A stretch of DNA of 64,000 nt from Glebionis coronaria. Taxonomy: Eukaryota; Streptophyta; Magnoliopsida; Asterales; Asteraceae. Positions 1 to 12,392 of this stretch are shown here, piece by piece. Position 1 is the first letter of the stretch, and each line of letters begins with the position of its first letter. The position numbers were made by a program, and so were the translations under genes. Below the pieces are notes generated by a model. That model had not been told where the DNA came from. It was given only the letters and a program-made list of their open reading frames with translations, and did not search any database. The stretch covers positions 567,111,469 to 567,175,468 of the forward strand of contig CM046876.1 of NCBI GenBank assembly GCA_025667525.1, read 5' to 3'.

Positions 1-1705
1 TTTTATAACAATAGATAAGTTGAAAAGTTTACATTCTTTTCAATTAAATAGAAAGAAACTTTACATTCTTTTAAATCAAAGGAAAAACTTCATATTCTTT
101 TGTAAGATAGGGAAAAGTTTTTGTGCTATTGGGCCATGTGGGTCCAACATTTAGTATAATCTTAACTTTTTAAATATATATACTTTTAAATTACATGAAT
201 ACTTGAATTTTTATAAAACCATACATGTTTAATATGCCAATAACTTATTTCAAAAGGAATTATTAGCAAATATAAACTCATCCAATTAAACATATTTTCG
301 AAGTCCTTTTCTTAAAAGATAATTAAATAATTAGTTTCGAAGTGACAAAATTTGAATCTTTTTTTGATGTGGACCTATCGTATTCAAGTTGCTTTACAAC
401 TTACATTCAGAAACTTCTCTTCTTTCTTATCATAAATGACTAATCCATTTCACACATATTTTTCTTCATTGTGTAACCTTTGTGGCGATCATTCATTATT
501 TCTTATCGTTCAAACACAATTTTAGGTTACTGTTTGTTGATGTATAGTTTAGTCGGGTAAGTTTTAACGATTCTCTTGAATCGTTTATCATTATCCCAAA
601 CTTTGAATAGTGTTGTAAATAAAGTAGAACCGATTAGAAGGGGACTCGGGGGCTGAAGCTCCGGTATCCGCCCTCAGACGGTCAAATTAGTTATAGTATT
701 AGTGTGATATAAAAAAGGTGGTTATAAGATAATCCGGAGAGGTATGATGATCCTGCCTTATATTTATATGGAATGGATTAGAGTTACGTAGGATGTAACC
801 TTTTATATTCACGGCCTATTCCGAATTATACGTCTACTTCGTAATAGTGATCGATTGAATTATTATCGTCATGTCATATTAACTTCTCTTTTCACGATCA
901 ACATAAGTATCAAAATAGCATGATAATATGATTAACATCATCATTCAAATATATCTCACTTATACACAATATATTTTACAAAACCCTCACACACATAAAA
1001 GAAAAGAAAAAAAGTTTATCGCGTGAACAATCGTTTTGTGCAAGCAACCAGATGAAGACGCGTCAACTTGGTTGTCCCTAATAATGAAAACACTTTTCAC
1101 GGGGTGCCACAACCCGAGTTTATATTTTAAATTGAAATGAAAAGGTTTGAGAGGGTAATTAAAAAAATTGTGTTTTTAATTTTTTTAGGAGAGAAGTGTA
1201 AAGTAAATGAAAGTAAATTATACAAAATTTACTCTCAAAATCTTCTTTTCAAATTGAGATGAAACAAACTGACATTTATTTTTAAGGGTTTTTTTTTGTC
1301 TTCTTTCTTCTCTATTCTTTTAAACTCGAAAACACAAAAATAAAAAATTATTTCATGTTTCTTTCTTTTTTACATCTATTATTTTTCATCTTCATCTTTC
1401 TTCTTTTCATTTTATACCCGAAAATATAATGTAAGACGTTTGGTATAATATCTTATTAACACTAGTCTTATTACTTCAACTATATCTTACTATATTATAA
1501 AGAATTTGCGACAATTTAAATTTTAAAAAGTCTGAAAATTAAGATATTCAAAACTAACTTTTATGAAACATTGATTTTTACAATTGATCATTCATCTTTT
1601 TTTTAAACTTTTTGTAACAAACTATTAAAAATCAATATTTATCTTTAAAATTAAAATATTTTTTATCAAATTATTTTTTTCTAATATAATTTCAATCTAT
1701 TTTAA
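1..1705. other. AT-rich noncoding stretch
   Basis: No open frame with recognisable protein similarity is visible on either strand. The stretch near 600-700 (AAGGGGACTCGGGGGCTGAA and following) has the GC-rich look of a plant LTR or retroelement border, but I could not find a partner copy in the window, so it stays unassigned. The rest is AT-rich with homopolymer runs. Confidence 0.6.
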
Positions 1706-1819
1706 GGGGGCGCTTGGTTAACTTGAGGGGAATGAGAATATTTAAGGGTAAGAGAATACAAAGGAATGCAATGAACATTCTTTAGTATTATCATTACCAT
1801 TGTTGTTGCTTGGTTAATA

Positions 1820-2745
1820 TAAGATGTGGTGGTGATTGGAGATGGTGGCAAAAACTGTTAGGGTGATAGTCACTGGCATCAGAGAGTGGTGGTGTCGAGA
1901 GTCATGGTGGCGTTAGGAGGATAGTGGTAGAGACAATGGTGGTGGTGACGTCGAAGAGTGGTGGTGTCAGAGAGTGGTGGTGGCGTTAGGAGGGTGGTGG
2001 TGGCGTTAGGGGGGTGGTGGTAGCAACAATGGTGGAGGTCAGTGGTGGTGGTGGCGTCAGAGAGTGGCGGTGGTGGAGAGTGGTGGTGACGTTAGGAGGA
2101 TGGTGGTAGCGACAATGGTGGTGGTCAGTGGTGGTGGCGTCAGAGAGTGGTGGTCTCAGAGAGTGATGATGACGTTAGGAGGGTGGTGGTAGCGACAATG
2201 ATGGTGGTCAGTAGTGCTGGTGGTGTCGGAGAGTGGTGGTGGCGACAATGGTGGTGGTGAAAATGGTGGTGGTGGTGGCGTCGGAGAGTGGTGGCGTCGG
2301 AGAGTGGTGGTGGCGTTAGGAGGGTGGTGGTGGCGTTAGGAGGGTCGTGGTAGCGACAATGGTGCTGGCGTCGGAGAGTGGTGGTGACGTTAAGAGGGTG
2401 GTGGTAGCGACAATGGTTGTGGTCAGTGGTGATGGTGGTGTTGGAGAGTGGTGGTGTCGGAGAGTATTGGTGTGGGAGAGTGTCGGTGTCAGAGAGTGGT
2501 GCTGTCAGAGAGTGGTAGTGGCGTTAGGAGGATGGTGATAGCGACAATGGTGGTGATCAGCGGTGGTGGTGGCGTCAGAGAGCGGTGGTGTCGGAGACTG
2601 GTGGAGGCGTTAGGAAGGTGGTGGTAGCGACAATGGTGGTGGTCAGTGGTGGTGGCGTCGGAGAGTGGTGGTGTCAGAGACTGGTGGTGGCGTTAGGAGA
2701 GTGGTGGTAGCGACAATGGTGGTGGTCAGTGATGGCGGTGGTGGT
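1820..2745 (+). repeat. GTGGTGG-rich minisatellite
   Basis: About 0.9 kb of imperfect tandem repeat. The recurring blocks are GTGGTGGTAGCGACAATGGT, GTCAGTGGTGGTGGCGTC, AGAGAGTGGTGGTGTCGG and GTGGCGTTAGGAGG, combining into units of roughly 80 bp with shorter sub-repeats. The plus strand is extremely G-rich and C-poor, with many runs of GG and GGG that could form G-quadruplexes. Open frames through it are a by-product of the stop-poor repeat and should not be called genes. Confidence 0.9.
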
Positions 2746-2906
2746 AGGTGGAGACACACATATATATACGTCAATCTATTACCTTGAATCCATTACCCCC
2801 CAGTTTACAGGGGAATGGTTCATTACGCATTACTAGGTAATGATTACCTATATATTCATTAACCAAGCAATATTAATCATTCCCTTTCTCATTCCTTACC
2901 TCCTAA

Positions 2907-3894
2907 GACTAGTGGGAGTGGGGTGAAACCCACTCACCTCCACCTCAGCGCCACGTCAGCTTTTTTATCAAACTCATCAAAACTCACCTAAACTCACCAC
3001 CTGAGGTAATGACACTCACCCAAACTCACTCCACATCACCCCGTTTTTTCATTAAATATTTTTTATTCATACAATTAAAACATTTATTCATACATTTTAT
3101 TAAAACACGGGTATACAGAAAATTAAAACACAGTACAAAATTAAAAATAAAAACATAGAAAATTAAAACACAGTACGAAAATAAAAACAAAAACAAAAAA
3201 AAATTAAAAAACAACGTTTAAAAAAAAAACTAATACGGGATATTATAGGCCTCCTTGATTTGAAATTTGCGCCACTCCGCGACTGCGAGATCACGTCCCA
3301 TCAAATGATCTATGGCTTTGGTATTGGCTTGGGTTTTGGTTATGGTATTGACTTGGGTATTGGGTAGGGTATTGGGTAGGGTATTGGCTCGGGTATTGGC
3401 TCGGGTATTAGGTAGGGTATTGACTTGGGTCCGGGCAACGGTAAGGTGTGTTTTGGTAAGGTTGTGGGTGATACAATGATGGTGGTCGTATGGTGATACC
3501 GGGTGACGGGTTTTCTAGGTCGAAAGTTCCTAGCGGTGTGGGTGGTGAATTTTGGGTATTTGGCCTACCTCGACGTTTGTTGGAGGTTCGGGGTGTGTTT
3601 TCTTGAGACATGATTTGGAGGAGATGAAGATGAGATGTTTGATTTTTTGTGTGTGAAAAATGAAGAAGATGATCGGGTATTTATTAGTAAATTTTGGGGA
3701 ATTTTTTTTTTATTTGAAAAAAAAACGGATAGTCTTTTAGTGGTGGGGCCCAGTGGTATAAACTCACCTGGGTGAGTTAGCCATGTTTTTTTTCATGCCA
3801 GTAAAGAACTCGCGCGCGGGTTGAATGGGGGGAGGGGGGGATGCGCGTGCCTTTGGCCATGCAGCTCGTGGGTCTTAGCCTACTCCTACCAGCC
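2907..3894 (-). mobile_element. PIF/Harbinger-like nonautonomous element, copy 1
   Basis: The 988-bp element is flanked by a TAA duplication (2904-2906 and 3895-3897). Its left end GACTAGTGGGAGTGGGGTGA matches the reverse complement of its right end GGCTGGTAGGAGTAGGCTAA. A 3-bp TAA/TTA duplication with short imperfect inverted repeats is the hallmark of PIF/Harbinger. The subterminal block GCGCCACGTCAGCTTT also occurs in the second copy at 55195-56560, so both belong to one family. No DDE transposase is encoded, only a short reading frame. It lies inside the right arm of the 1706-3918 element and is therefore younger than it. Confidence 0.8.
3408..3611 (-). pseudogene. Short proline-rich ORF in Harbinger-like element
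   Basis: A 67-codon frame rich in Pro, Thr, Asn and Arg, with a basic patch (NKRRGRPN) near the N-terminus and no recognisable domain. Its C-terminal part runs into a simple repeat (GGGTATTGG units, about 3335-3430), so the frame may be a truncated N-terminal exon of a Harbinger accessory protein whose remainder was lost. I infer this only from its location inside the element. No promoter or ribosome context supports expression. Confidence 0.3.
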
Positions 3895-3918
3895 TAATAC
3901 CCTTAATCAAGCACACCA

Positions 3919-6204
3919 TAAAATTTTATGTTCTTTAATTCACAATGCATTTGGATATATTTTAATTAATTTTTAGTTTTTTTTTCATTTTCTAAAGATT
4001 TATTTTATTTTGATTTAGTTATTTTACAACTTTAAATTTCTAATACAAATTTAATGGACAAAAATAGTAACATTTGTTATCTCAAAAATCGTTATCGAAT
4101 ATCCGCCACGATATTACGCGGATACCATGCTAGTTTTACTCATTGATCAATATATTTTTTTTTTGATATATAGATGTTCAGCATACAAGTTATCTTTTTT
4201 TATTGAACTTAATACAATTTTATCGAGTGACTCAAATTCTCAATGTTACGACTATAACAGTCAATTTACCATATATATTAGCCACCTTGATAGTGCTAAG
4301 CAACATATAAAAACATAAATTAGCTCAAGTAACATATAAAGCTCGCAATTAATGCCAAATTTATATTATCAAGTATGTCATAAGTTTTATAAACACCATG
4401 TTTTCTTAGAAAATAATAAAAACTGAAGATAATATATATGCTTAATAAGAATATAAGGAATCGCCATATGTTGACACAAAAGTGATTGAAATTATGATTC
4501 TAGGTATGTTGTGGCAGAAACCAAGACATTGGTGGCAAATTAGAAACGTGTGGACTTTGTCAACTCACCACATACCATAACACCACTACTCCAAGTGGCC
4601 ACAATTTCCTTTTAATAATACTTCCATGTTTCATTTTTTAATCATGCACACACTCAATAAACTATCTGTTGCTTTATTAACAAGCCATGATTTCTTTTCT
4701 TAATTGGATGTTAAATTTTTAGGTTAGTGATACTTATTTGATCTATGCGAGTTTCATTTATGTGTAAGAATATAATTAGTATCGTATTATGTAACAGGAG
4801 TAAAAAATATGATCTTCATCATGCTCGGTTCATTTATTTTCACAGATTTCAGTCAGTTTTTTCGGATAGTTTTTATTTGCTAGTCGAACTGTAGATCATT
4901 TATATTCCTTGTTGGCCTTTTTTTTTCTCGGTTTTCGTAGATATACGTTTTTAATTGTGATACAATGTTAACATATAAATGTATTTTAAGTAATAAGGTG
5001 TATCAAATATATATTATGTAATAATAAGTATTTTTATTTTCAAATATGTATTAATTATTATGTATTAATTAGTTTTAATATAAATATTAAAATATTGTGA
5101 TATTAATTTTTAGGCTTGTTTTGGTTGTACACTTGTACATAATGCATTATGGGAGGTGATTTAGATACTCATAAAAATTATTGAGACACTTAAACGCACT
5201 GTAAAATTCAGTACAAATTTTTAATGCACAATATTAGGTGTTTCAGTCAATTCTATGAGTATGCAAACCGATTTTCCATATATAAATGTAAGTAAAATTT
5301 TTAAGTATTTCAGACTTAAATATTTTGTATTTAGTATAGATAAATGTTCGATCCTTATCTTTTACTTAGTAAAGCAAAACGTTTATTAGTATTTTTTATT
5401 CAAAAAAACATCTCAATTCAATCCTTTTCATTTTATGTTTTTTTTTAATTTAAAAGTTTCTTTGTTTGCTAAAAGTTTTTTAAAAAATTGTTAGAGAAAA
5501 AAGGCATAAATTATAAGTGTCAAATTTGTATAATTTTTTTTTTAAAAAGTAATAAATAAAACTGTAGTGGTTAAATTTTAAATAAATTAGATGATGTTAA
5601 ATGAAAATAATAATTTTTCATATTTTTCAAAAATTTTAAAAATTTAACAATTATCCCTTACACTTTATAACCTAATAATATCATAATTATAAATATTAAA
5701 CATACATGAAACATTTTTCTATCCATATATCAAATTAAAATTTTAAATTAATTTTAATTTATTTATAAACTTATGTATACACGAAACTTATAACTAGTAT
5801 TAACTAAAAAATTTAAAAAATATTAATTTGAACGCCTTTTCTATTTTCAAAGAAAATCTCTCTAAAAAACAACCATTTTTCAAAGATTCTTTGGTAGAGG
5901 TCTTAATCTCATAAGCGGCAACTTTGGGGCCAAGTACTTTCGAGAACCCTATTTCTTTAGCGTAGTGTTCATATCTGGCCGGGAAATGAAGGACTTTGAA
6001 AAAGTAGGTTTTGAGTACAGTCTCAGGTTCTCGAAACAAGTTAGTATTGGTTGGGGCTGGTCTTTAGAAAATGGCATGTCGATACGAAATAATATGCAAA
6101 GTAGAGGTTGGCCTCATTTGAACATCTTGAGAGATAACATTATTTATTAGTATATGATATTCATTTTTTTAACTACTTTTGTTATATAAACTTACTTACA
6201 TTTG
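3919..6204. other. AT-rich noncoding stretch
   Basis: No recognisable gene. A 79-codon frame on the minus strand at 5800-6039 has no family resemblance that I can name. The interval contains one hairpin-forming repeat, listed separately. It ends at TTATA (6205-6209), the left target duplication of the gypsy element that follows. Confidence 0.6.
5151..5277. repeat. Imperfect inverted repeat, MITE-like
   Basis: The left arm (GATTTAGATACTCATAAAA, about 5158) pairs imperfectly with the reverse complement of the right arm (ATCGGTTTGCATACTCATAG, about 5254-5273), around a centre containing TTTAATGCACAATATTA. The total is about 125 bp and AT-rich. The size and shape suit a decayed MITE, but target duplications are not clear. 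Confidence 0.4.
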
Positions 6205-6209
6205 TTATA

Positions 6210-6774
6210 TGTTGATATAAAAGTTGGATGTATCGTGCTTAACTCAAATTAGGTACTCAGGGTTTGTTAGGCACCGGCTCTTGCATCAAGTGAATTTGTT
6301 TGAAGACCATGTACACTAATAACAGACGCCGTTAGGTTTATCGTGGACGCGTGTCCTACGTTTAGACTCCAGCGTGAGAGTAAGTAATCAGTTTGAGTAT
6401 CAGTGAGGGTTAGAGTATTGTAAATATCGTATTTTTGTGGAACCTCTGAGGTTCCTTTTATACCCGAATGAACCCTAGTTGGGCTCTCCTACTATTGCGG
6501 CCTAAGCAAGAGATAACTACCGAATATAGGCAGATCCTTATCGCGTAAATAAGGATGGTGTATATCTCTTAACTTAGGCGAATAATAATCTTACTTAAAT
6601 TATATTCTGTTTGATCCTGTCCGAGTGCGGCCAGGACACGGTTTAAGATATAACTGTGCCTACAACGGCTTATTGGGCCTCGTAGGCTTTAGGCGTTGTC
6701 TGTGTATGATCCATATTTAATGGTAATACCCATGGGTCGGGTTATCCAGCCCGACTAGAGACTATACATCATCA
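6210..6774 (-). repeat. 3' LTR of gypsy element A
   Basis: Starts TGTTGATATAAAAGTTGG and ends ATACATCATCA on the plus strand, with TG/CA termini. It aligns with 18250-18803 over its whole length, sharing for example the blocks GCACCGGCTCTTGCA, GCGTGAGAGTAAGTAATC and GAGATAACTACCGAATATAG. It carries about 28 bp near 6455 that the other copy lacks. Confidence 0.9.
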
Positions 6775-6787
6775 TGTCCCCCAGTCT
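6775..6787 (-). other. Polypurine tract of element A
   Basis: On the minus strand this reads AGACTGGGGGACA directly before the LTR start TGATGATG, the expected place for plus-strand DNA priming. Confidence 0.7.
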
Positions 6788-7676
6788 AGTAGCCGCACGG
6801 CATGCGCGACTGCTAGACTATAATTAATTAAGCCGATCTTTGAAATTCCTTTTAAGTATGAATAAATTCTATGAAGAGTGACAAAAGAAAATTAAAATTC
6901 TCCCACCAATAGACGACCTTGTCATAAACCATCGGTACCTACTTACTTTGGGAACCAAGAAAGGGACAAAACACGTCACCCAATTGATCTAACTTCTACC
7001 GTTAGATCATTTCAAGAAGTAACACACCAGCTGCTCTGTAACCGATACAGTAAAACCTAAAGGTTTTTAACGATGTCAGCCTCCATTTCCTCGTCTTCAT
7101 CATCCACCATTAACAAACCTTCAAAAAACGTCATCTGCCATATTCAAGTATATACTACCCCGCCATCTTTAGAGAACAAAAAATGGTTCATCACATACTG
7201 GATGTAGTATCACGCATGACCGAACAGGAACTATCGTAGTTTATCGCTAAATACCATATACCACTAAGTCGATTTCTAATAGATGTTCTGAGCTTCTACG
7301 ACATCCATATATCCTAACTCCATTGCATCGGCGCAACTAAAATATCTCACTTCGAGATCAACTGCTGCTTGCGAGATGTAGACCCCTCTATAAACCTATT
7401 TCGCGCCTTCTATCGACCATCCTAGATGAATGGTTGGATATCTTTCTCCAAGCGACCAGGACAGTTCCAGTGTTATGATGCAAAACTGGATGCATTGAAA
7501 AATTGGAACAACAAGTTCTTTTGGATTGATCGCACCATTTTCTCGTATGATTACGACTTCATTACTCAAGATACGATGGTAAAGGATGAGCGACCAATCC
7601 TAGGAACATACAGTATAGAGGATGATGAAAAAATAAATGCCGATCGCATCCTTATGCAAGAGTATCCTGAGGCGCT

Positions 7677-8288
7677 TAGAGATGGCAACAGGGACGGGTT
7701 TACGGGGAATGGTTGCTACCATCCCTATCTCCAAAGTTAAATAACTATCCCTATCCCCGTCCCCATCCCCATCGGGGATTACAAGCTACATATCATCCTC
7801 ATCCCCAGCGGGAAACGGGGATCCCAAATGAGGAACCGAGGATTTTTTCCCCATTACACAATTAACACTTAAACTATGTTTCAAATGACGCAACCATTAC
7901 GGACAACACAAGACGGTAATATCAACAACATTAACGAGATTAACATTTATGCGATCATGCTCAGTATTAACAATAACAAAATTAACACACAAGAGTTCAT
8001 TCTATAAGGTTAGTGTCAAAGGAGATATTAACCATCGATTGATAGTGTTTTAAATATCTAATAGATATTTGAAACATACAAGATATATAAATGTATATGT
8101 AGAATATAGATTTTCGGGGGCGGGTTTGGGGAACCAAGGGTATTACCATCCCCACCTTCATACCCGTTTTTTTATTATCGGGAAATCCCTACCCCCATCC
8201 CCATACCCGGTCAACTCAGGGAATCCCCGATCAAATCGGATTCGGGTATCAGATTCTCCGTCGGGTTCGGAGTTTTTTTCCATCTCTA
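7677..8288. mobile_element. hAT-like nonautonomous transposon, 612 bp
   Basis: Flanked by a perfect 8-bp duplication GAGGCGCT (7669-7676 and 8289-8296). The left tip TAGAGATGGCAACAGGGACG matches the reverse complement of the right tip TAGAGATGGAAAAAAACTCC over the first nine bases. Eight-bp duplications and a TAGAGATGG-type end are typical of plant hAT elements. The inside is rich in CCCCATCCCC-like runs at both ends and AT-rich in the middle; there is no transposase. Removing it with one duplication rejoins the interrupted antisense frame of element A. Confidence 0.9.
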
Positions 8289-9351
8289 GAGGCGCTACTA
8301 TACGCACTTGGTCTCAGCCACAATATTGCCATTCCTGCGGATCACATGCCTCAACTTTATGACGACTTTGGACATGGAAATATTGTTGTCCCTTACAGTT
8401 GCCCCACATATATATACTTCTGAACCCATAATTTTGGTTAAAACTTCTTACCGCAGAGGTGAGCTTTTCCCAACTAGTGCGACGAGAACGCCCCTGCTCA
8501 ACGATTATGTGCCCTCGACTTTGTACCCCATAAGAGATTTTGAGAGGAAAGGCCGCAGGTCGACGCACCATTCCCTTAGAATCACCAGATGCCAGCGTGT
8601 ACCAAATTCTGAGGGAGTCATCGTACTGAACGCAACCCCCATCCGTAGTGTCCCAGGAATCGTAGAGACATCTTCTTTAGAATATACTGAAGTCCCAAGG
8701 GAAATAAGATCGTCATATGAGGGTGAGGTATCCATAGGTAATTGTGAGAATGCTCTCCATATCCCTAATACTCTAGAAATATTTTCGGTTGCGCCACTCG
8801 ACACCATACCCAAAAAGTCACGAACGAGAACTACCAAGTCTCGTGCGAGTACCATTTCATGGGGTGCACTTCTTAAACCCTGGGCAGATATTGTCAAACA
8901 GACGCACACTTAATCCCTATGCAAATTTTTCTATTGTGTTGTGTCCACATTATACCGTAAGGTATTCTTCAATCTGTAACCACCGCTTTCTTAATTTGTA
9001 GGGTGAAGGATAAGATGAGCAAAGCTACCGTGAGCACGACTACCTCAGGCGTATTTATTCCACCGTGGAAGATTACTCGGTCTTGTGATGTAAGCGAGAA
9101 TCCATTTTGCGAATATTTTCTTGATAACCTGGTTCCCCCGCACGCACTCAATACCTTGATGCATTATCGGATGAGTCGCTGATGAAGGAATTAGCTTTGA
9201 GTTTAACGCATGAGGTTGTATTATCATCGCATCTGAACAAGAAGATTATAGATCTATCTCATTGGGTTGAAAATATGTCTGTAAAGCACTCTCGAGTTCT
9301 GGAAGAAAGAAACATGGAGCTAGCCCGCGCGAAGGTGAAGTTAGCTTCTGT

Positions 9352-12300
9352 TGTAACACCCCATTTAGATAAATGGACCGTTACGTAGTAATTATGGCGT
9401 GTCATCAAAGCATGCAAGGTAAATGTCTAACACATTAAATGACCGTAAATGAAACCGGAAAAAAAACATCGGTTCCAACATAAGCTCCACACACAAATGC
9501 ATAAGTATAGAATGGAAGGAAAGGACTAAACAATGTCAAGCAAAGAAAAAGTATGTAAATGCATTAAAAGAGAAAGAAGACAAGGCGCCTCCATCCCATG
9601 CACGTACTCTTGAATCCTAGCTTTGCCCTTTAGTACCTGTCGTATTGGGACATAGAAAGAAATACGGCTGAGCAATACGCTCAGTGTGCGGATATATGAC
9701 AATGAAATATAAAACATAAACATAAGCAAGTAATGGAATGAAATGAAGTACAGCGGAATAAGTGTATGTCTTGGAAAACCTGGTTTAAGTTTATAAGACT
9801 GGTTTTATAGTTCTGAAAAAACTTCAGTTTAATTTATACTGAAAACTGTATTTTAAATATGCCCGAAACCCATATAGGTCATGAAATATCAACGTGCATG
9901 AATACTTAGAGGGGTGACCTCATCATGCAATTAGAGAGGTTGTCTCTAATTATTATAGTTTGAGTGGAGGGATCAGCCACTGTAATGGATGCAAGGCACA
10001 CAATGTAGTTACCATGTAATCTTGCTAAACTTGTCCTAGGATGCACCCATTCGCCCCACATGATAATAATACAATAGGCCAAATAACTAAAAGGGACGAT
10101 GTGAGCAATCACTCTCACCGTAGAAGAGTTATAACACCGGTGCCTCTAGTGTTATGGTTATGGTACCCTCATAACTAGGTGAAACTGGCATGCATGTATA
10201 TAGCTCAAGCAATCTAAAATAAAACATAGCATATACTGAAAATGTTTAAGACACGTAACTAATGGGGAAAACAGATGGCTGCAAACGGGGAATCCTAATA
10301 TAGGAAAGAAGTGTCCTTACTGAAGGACGGAATATCCGACCTTGTTTCCATTAAATGAAGACGAAAACGAAAGTGGAAGATCACTCTGACTTCACGATAG
10401 CTACATAATAAAGGGACATGAATAAGTGTCTGTCTTACTTATACATATGAGTTATTAGTTTACTTGACGTGTTCTTACTTATTATACGTGTTCTTGTTTA
10501 ATCATGTGATTCGTAATGTTTTATGTATTTCAGATTAGTGTATTTCATGTTTTAAGTGTTATAGTACTTGTTATAACATAATGAGTAACTTTCTAAAAAT
10601 AGCAGGTTTCTATATATAGTAACTTTCCAAAAATAGCAGGTTTCCATATATAGTAACTTTCCAAAAATAGCAAGTTTTCTTAAATAGTAAGTTTCCAAAA
10701 ATAGAAAGTTTCCATAATTAGTAAGTTTCCAAAAATAGAAAGTTTCCATATTTAGTATGTTTCCATAAATAGCATGTTACCATATTTAGTACGTTCCTAT
10801 AAATAGCAGTTACCGTATTTAGTATGTTTTCATAAATAGCATATCACCATATTTAGTATATTTTCATAAATCATAATAGGCTTATTAAATAAATAAAATC
10901 ATATAACATATAGTTTAGTAAGCATATAATATGTCATGTTTAATTATATTGTAAAGTTTAATAACGATTAAATACTTAGTCTAATCTTATAATTATTAAT
11001 TAATAATGATATTACATGTTATCATAAGTTATTATTAATTAATAATATTGCATGATTTACTAATTAAACTTTACCTTAAAATGATATTAATTAATTAAGC
11101 TAAGTTTTAATTAATTAAATGCACATGAATAATTATGTAAATAATTATTTTATCCTAAGTTTTATTTAATTAAAATGGACATAATTAAACCATGATTTTA
11201 TTTAAATAAATTATATCCTAAGTCGTAAAAATTAATTAATTTAACTTACTCATGTTTCAATTAATTAAATTAATTAATAAACTAAAATTACATTTTTATA
11301 AAAATTTGCCAAACACCCCCTTGCGTGTTTGGTGTTAACCAAACCCTACACGAAACTCCACCGAAACCATGGAGGTCTCGGCGTCGCCTCGAAAATCACA
11401 CAACACCACAACCGAGTGGTTGTGGCTTGCGGCCGAACACCATAGCAGCCACCGGCTTGCTGCCGGTGCCACTGCTGCTGCCAACGCAGCCCTGGCCTAG
11501 CCAGGTTGCCACTGCTTGGCTGCTGCATCCCCCTGCTACCCACTGTTTACCACAGAGACCTATAACGATCTCGGTTTACCACTGCTAGCCTACGCACCCC
11601 ACTTTGTCGCAGTTTGGGGTTGCGGCTGCCTTAACCAAACCACCACCGCACCACCTTGGCTGTGGCCGGTTGGAAAAAAACACCACCAAGACTTATGGGG
11701 GTCTCGGTTTGCGTGCGATCCAAACAAACCCACACCCGAACCCTTAATCTTGTTAAATCTTTAATGATTACTTGTTTTATTCATTTGTTTTTAAAAGATC
11801 TTGATCATAACATAAATAATTAAAAAGAAAAGGATTCGAGGATACCGTATACGTGTGATTAATAAGGTTTTAAACACGAACACGTTACCGTAGAAGTTAA
11901 AGATCAAAGAGCAACGAATCGTCCTTGTGGTGTGTGTTGATGCCGCGGCCAAAGAAGCAAAGGAGAAGGAGTTTTAGGGTTTTGATAATTTACTGTGAAT
12001 GTGATTTATGAAAATCCCTGGAGTCCTTTTTGGTTTAGACTAGGATTAATAATGGGTTGGGCCAAGGCACTTCCTTCTCTTGCTTTGGACGCCACCCACA
12101 CACACATACTTACACTTTCGTTTGTATTTTTCGTGGCTTAAATATTTATCGTGTGTGTTCGTATTTTATATTCGTGTTTTATTTCTTTTATTGTTTAATT
12201 ATTATATGTAAATACTTATCGTGCATTAATATTAATATTAATATACGTAATACTTGTAATAATTAATTAATATACGTAACGTTCATATTAAATATTCATG

Positions 12301-12392
12301 ATTCAGGTCATATATTAATTAACTGAAAAGTTTTAATTTAACCGTAAATTCATGCATTTAATGATATTAGGGATTTTAAAGCGGGGTTTACA
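9352..12392. mobile_element. Solo LTR, 3.04 kb, gypsy-like
   Basis: Begins TGTAACACCCC and ends GCGGGGTTTACA, giving TG/CA termini inside an inverted CCCC/GGGG end typical of plant chromovirus (Tekay-type) LTRs. It is flanked by TCTGT (9347-9351) and TGTGT (12393-12397), a duplication with one mismatch. No internal domain or second LTR is present, so this is a solo LTR left after LTR-LTR recombination. It interrupts the antisense ORF of element A. It contains a 34-bp minisatellite (10580-10870), an AT-rich centre, and a GC-rich island at about 11325-11760 whose open frames have no recognisable domains. Confidence 0.75.
10580..10870. repeat. 34-bp minisatellite inside the solo LTR
   Basis: About eight imperfect copies of a unit like TAGTAACTTTCCAAAAATAG followed by CAGGTTTCCATATA. 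Units drift from 5' to 3' (TTCCAAAAATAGCAGG, then TTTCCAAAAATAGAAAG, then TTTCCATAAATAGCATG), suggesting stepwise duplication. Confidence 0.85.

Larger units (their letters stand above)
1706..3918. mobile_element. Inverted-repeat DNA element packed with minisatellite
   Basis: The left end (GGGGGCGCTTGGTTAACTTG, 1706 on) is mirrored by the right end read in reverse (GGTGTGCTTGATTAAGGG, from 3918). After removing the Harbinger-like insert at 2907-3894, both ends go on to GGAATGAGAA and then to a second GCTTGGTTAAT block (1808 on; reverse complement near 2865), giving imperfect terminal inverted repeats of about 110 bp. No transposase is visible; the inside is almost all GTGGTGG-rich tandem repeat. 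The target duplication is not clear (TTAA left, ATAA right), so the superfamily is unresolved: long inverted repeats fit a Mutator-like or foldback element, while the GGGNNCTTGGTTAA tip also resembles some nonautonomous hAT or Harbinger elements. Confidence 0.55.

Noticed and set aside
2347..2538. 63-codon ORF in the G-rich minisatellite
   Set aside because: Stop-poor tandem repeat translated by chance; residues are only Val, Gly, Arg, Trp repeats.
5800..6039. 79-codon minus-strand ORF
   Set aside because: No family resemblance, no start context, and AT-rich surroundings with abundant short frames.
8308..8913. Open frames of up to 201 codons on both strands after the hAT element
   Set aside because: Frames of low-complexity character overlapping each other; the meaningful one is the continuation of the antisense ORF of element A, not a separate gene.
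11325..11764. GC-rich ORFs as a host gene exon
   Set aside because: Both strands are open because of GC bias; the stretch lies inside a solo LTR and has no recognisable domain.
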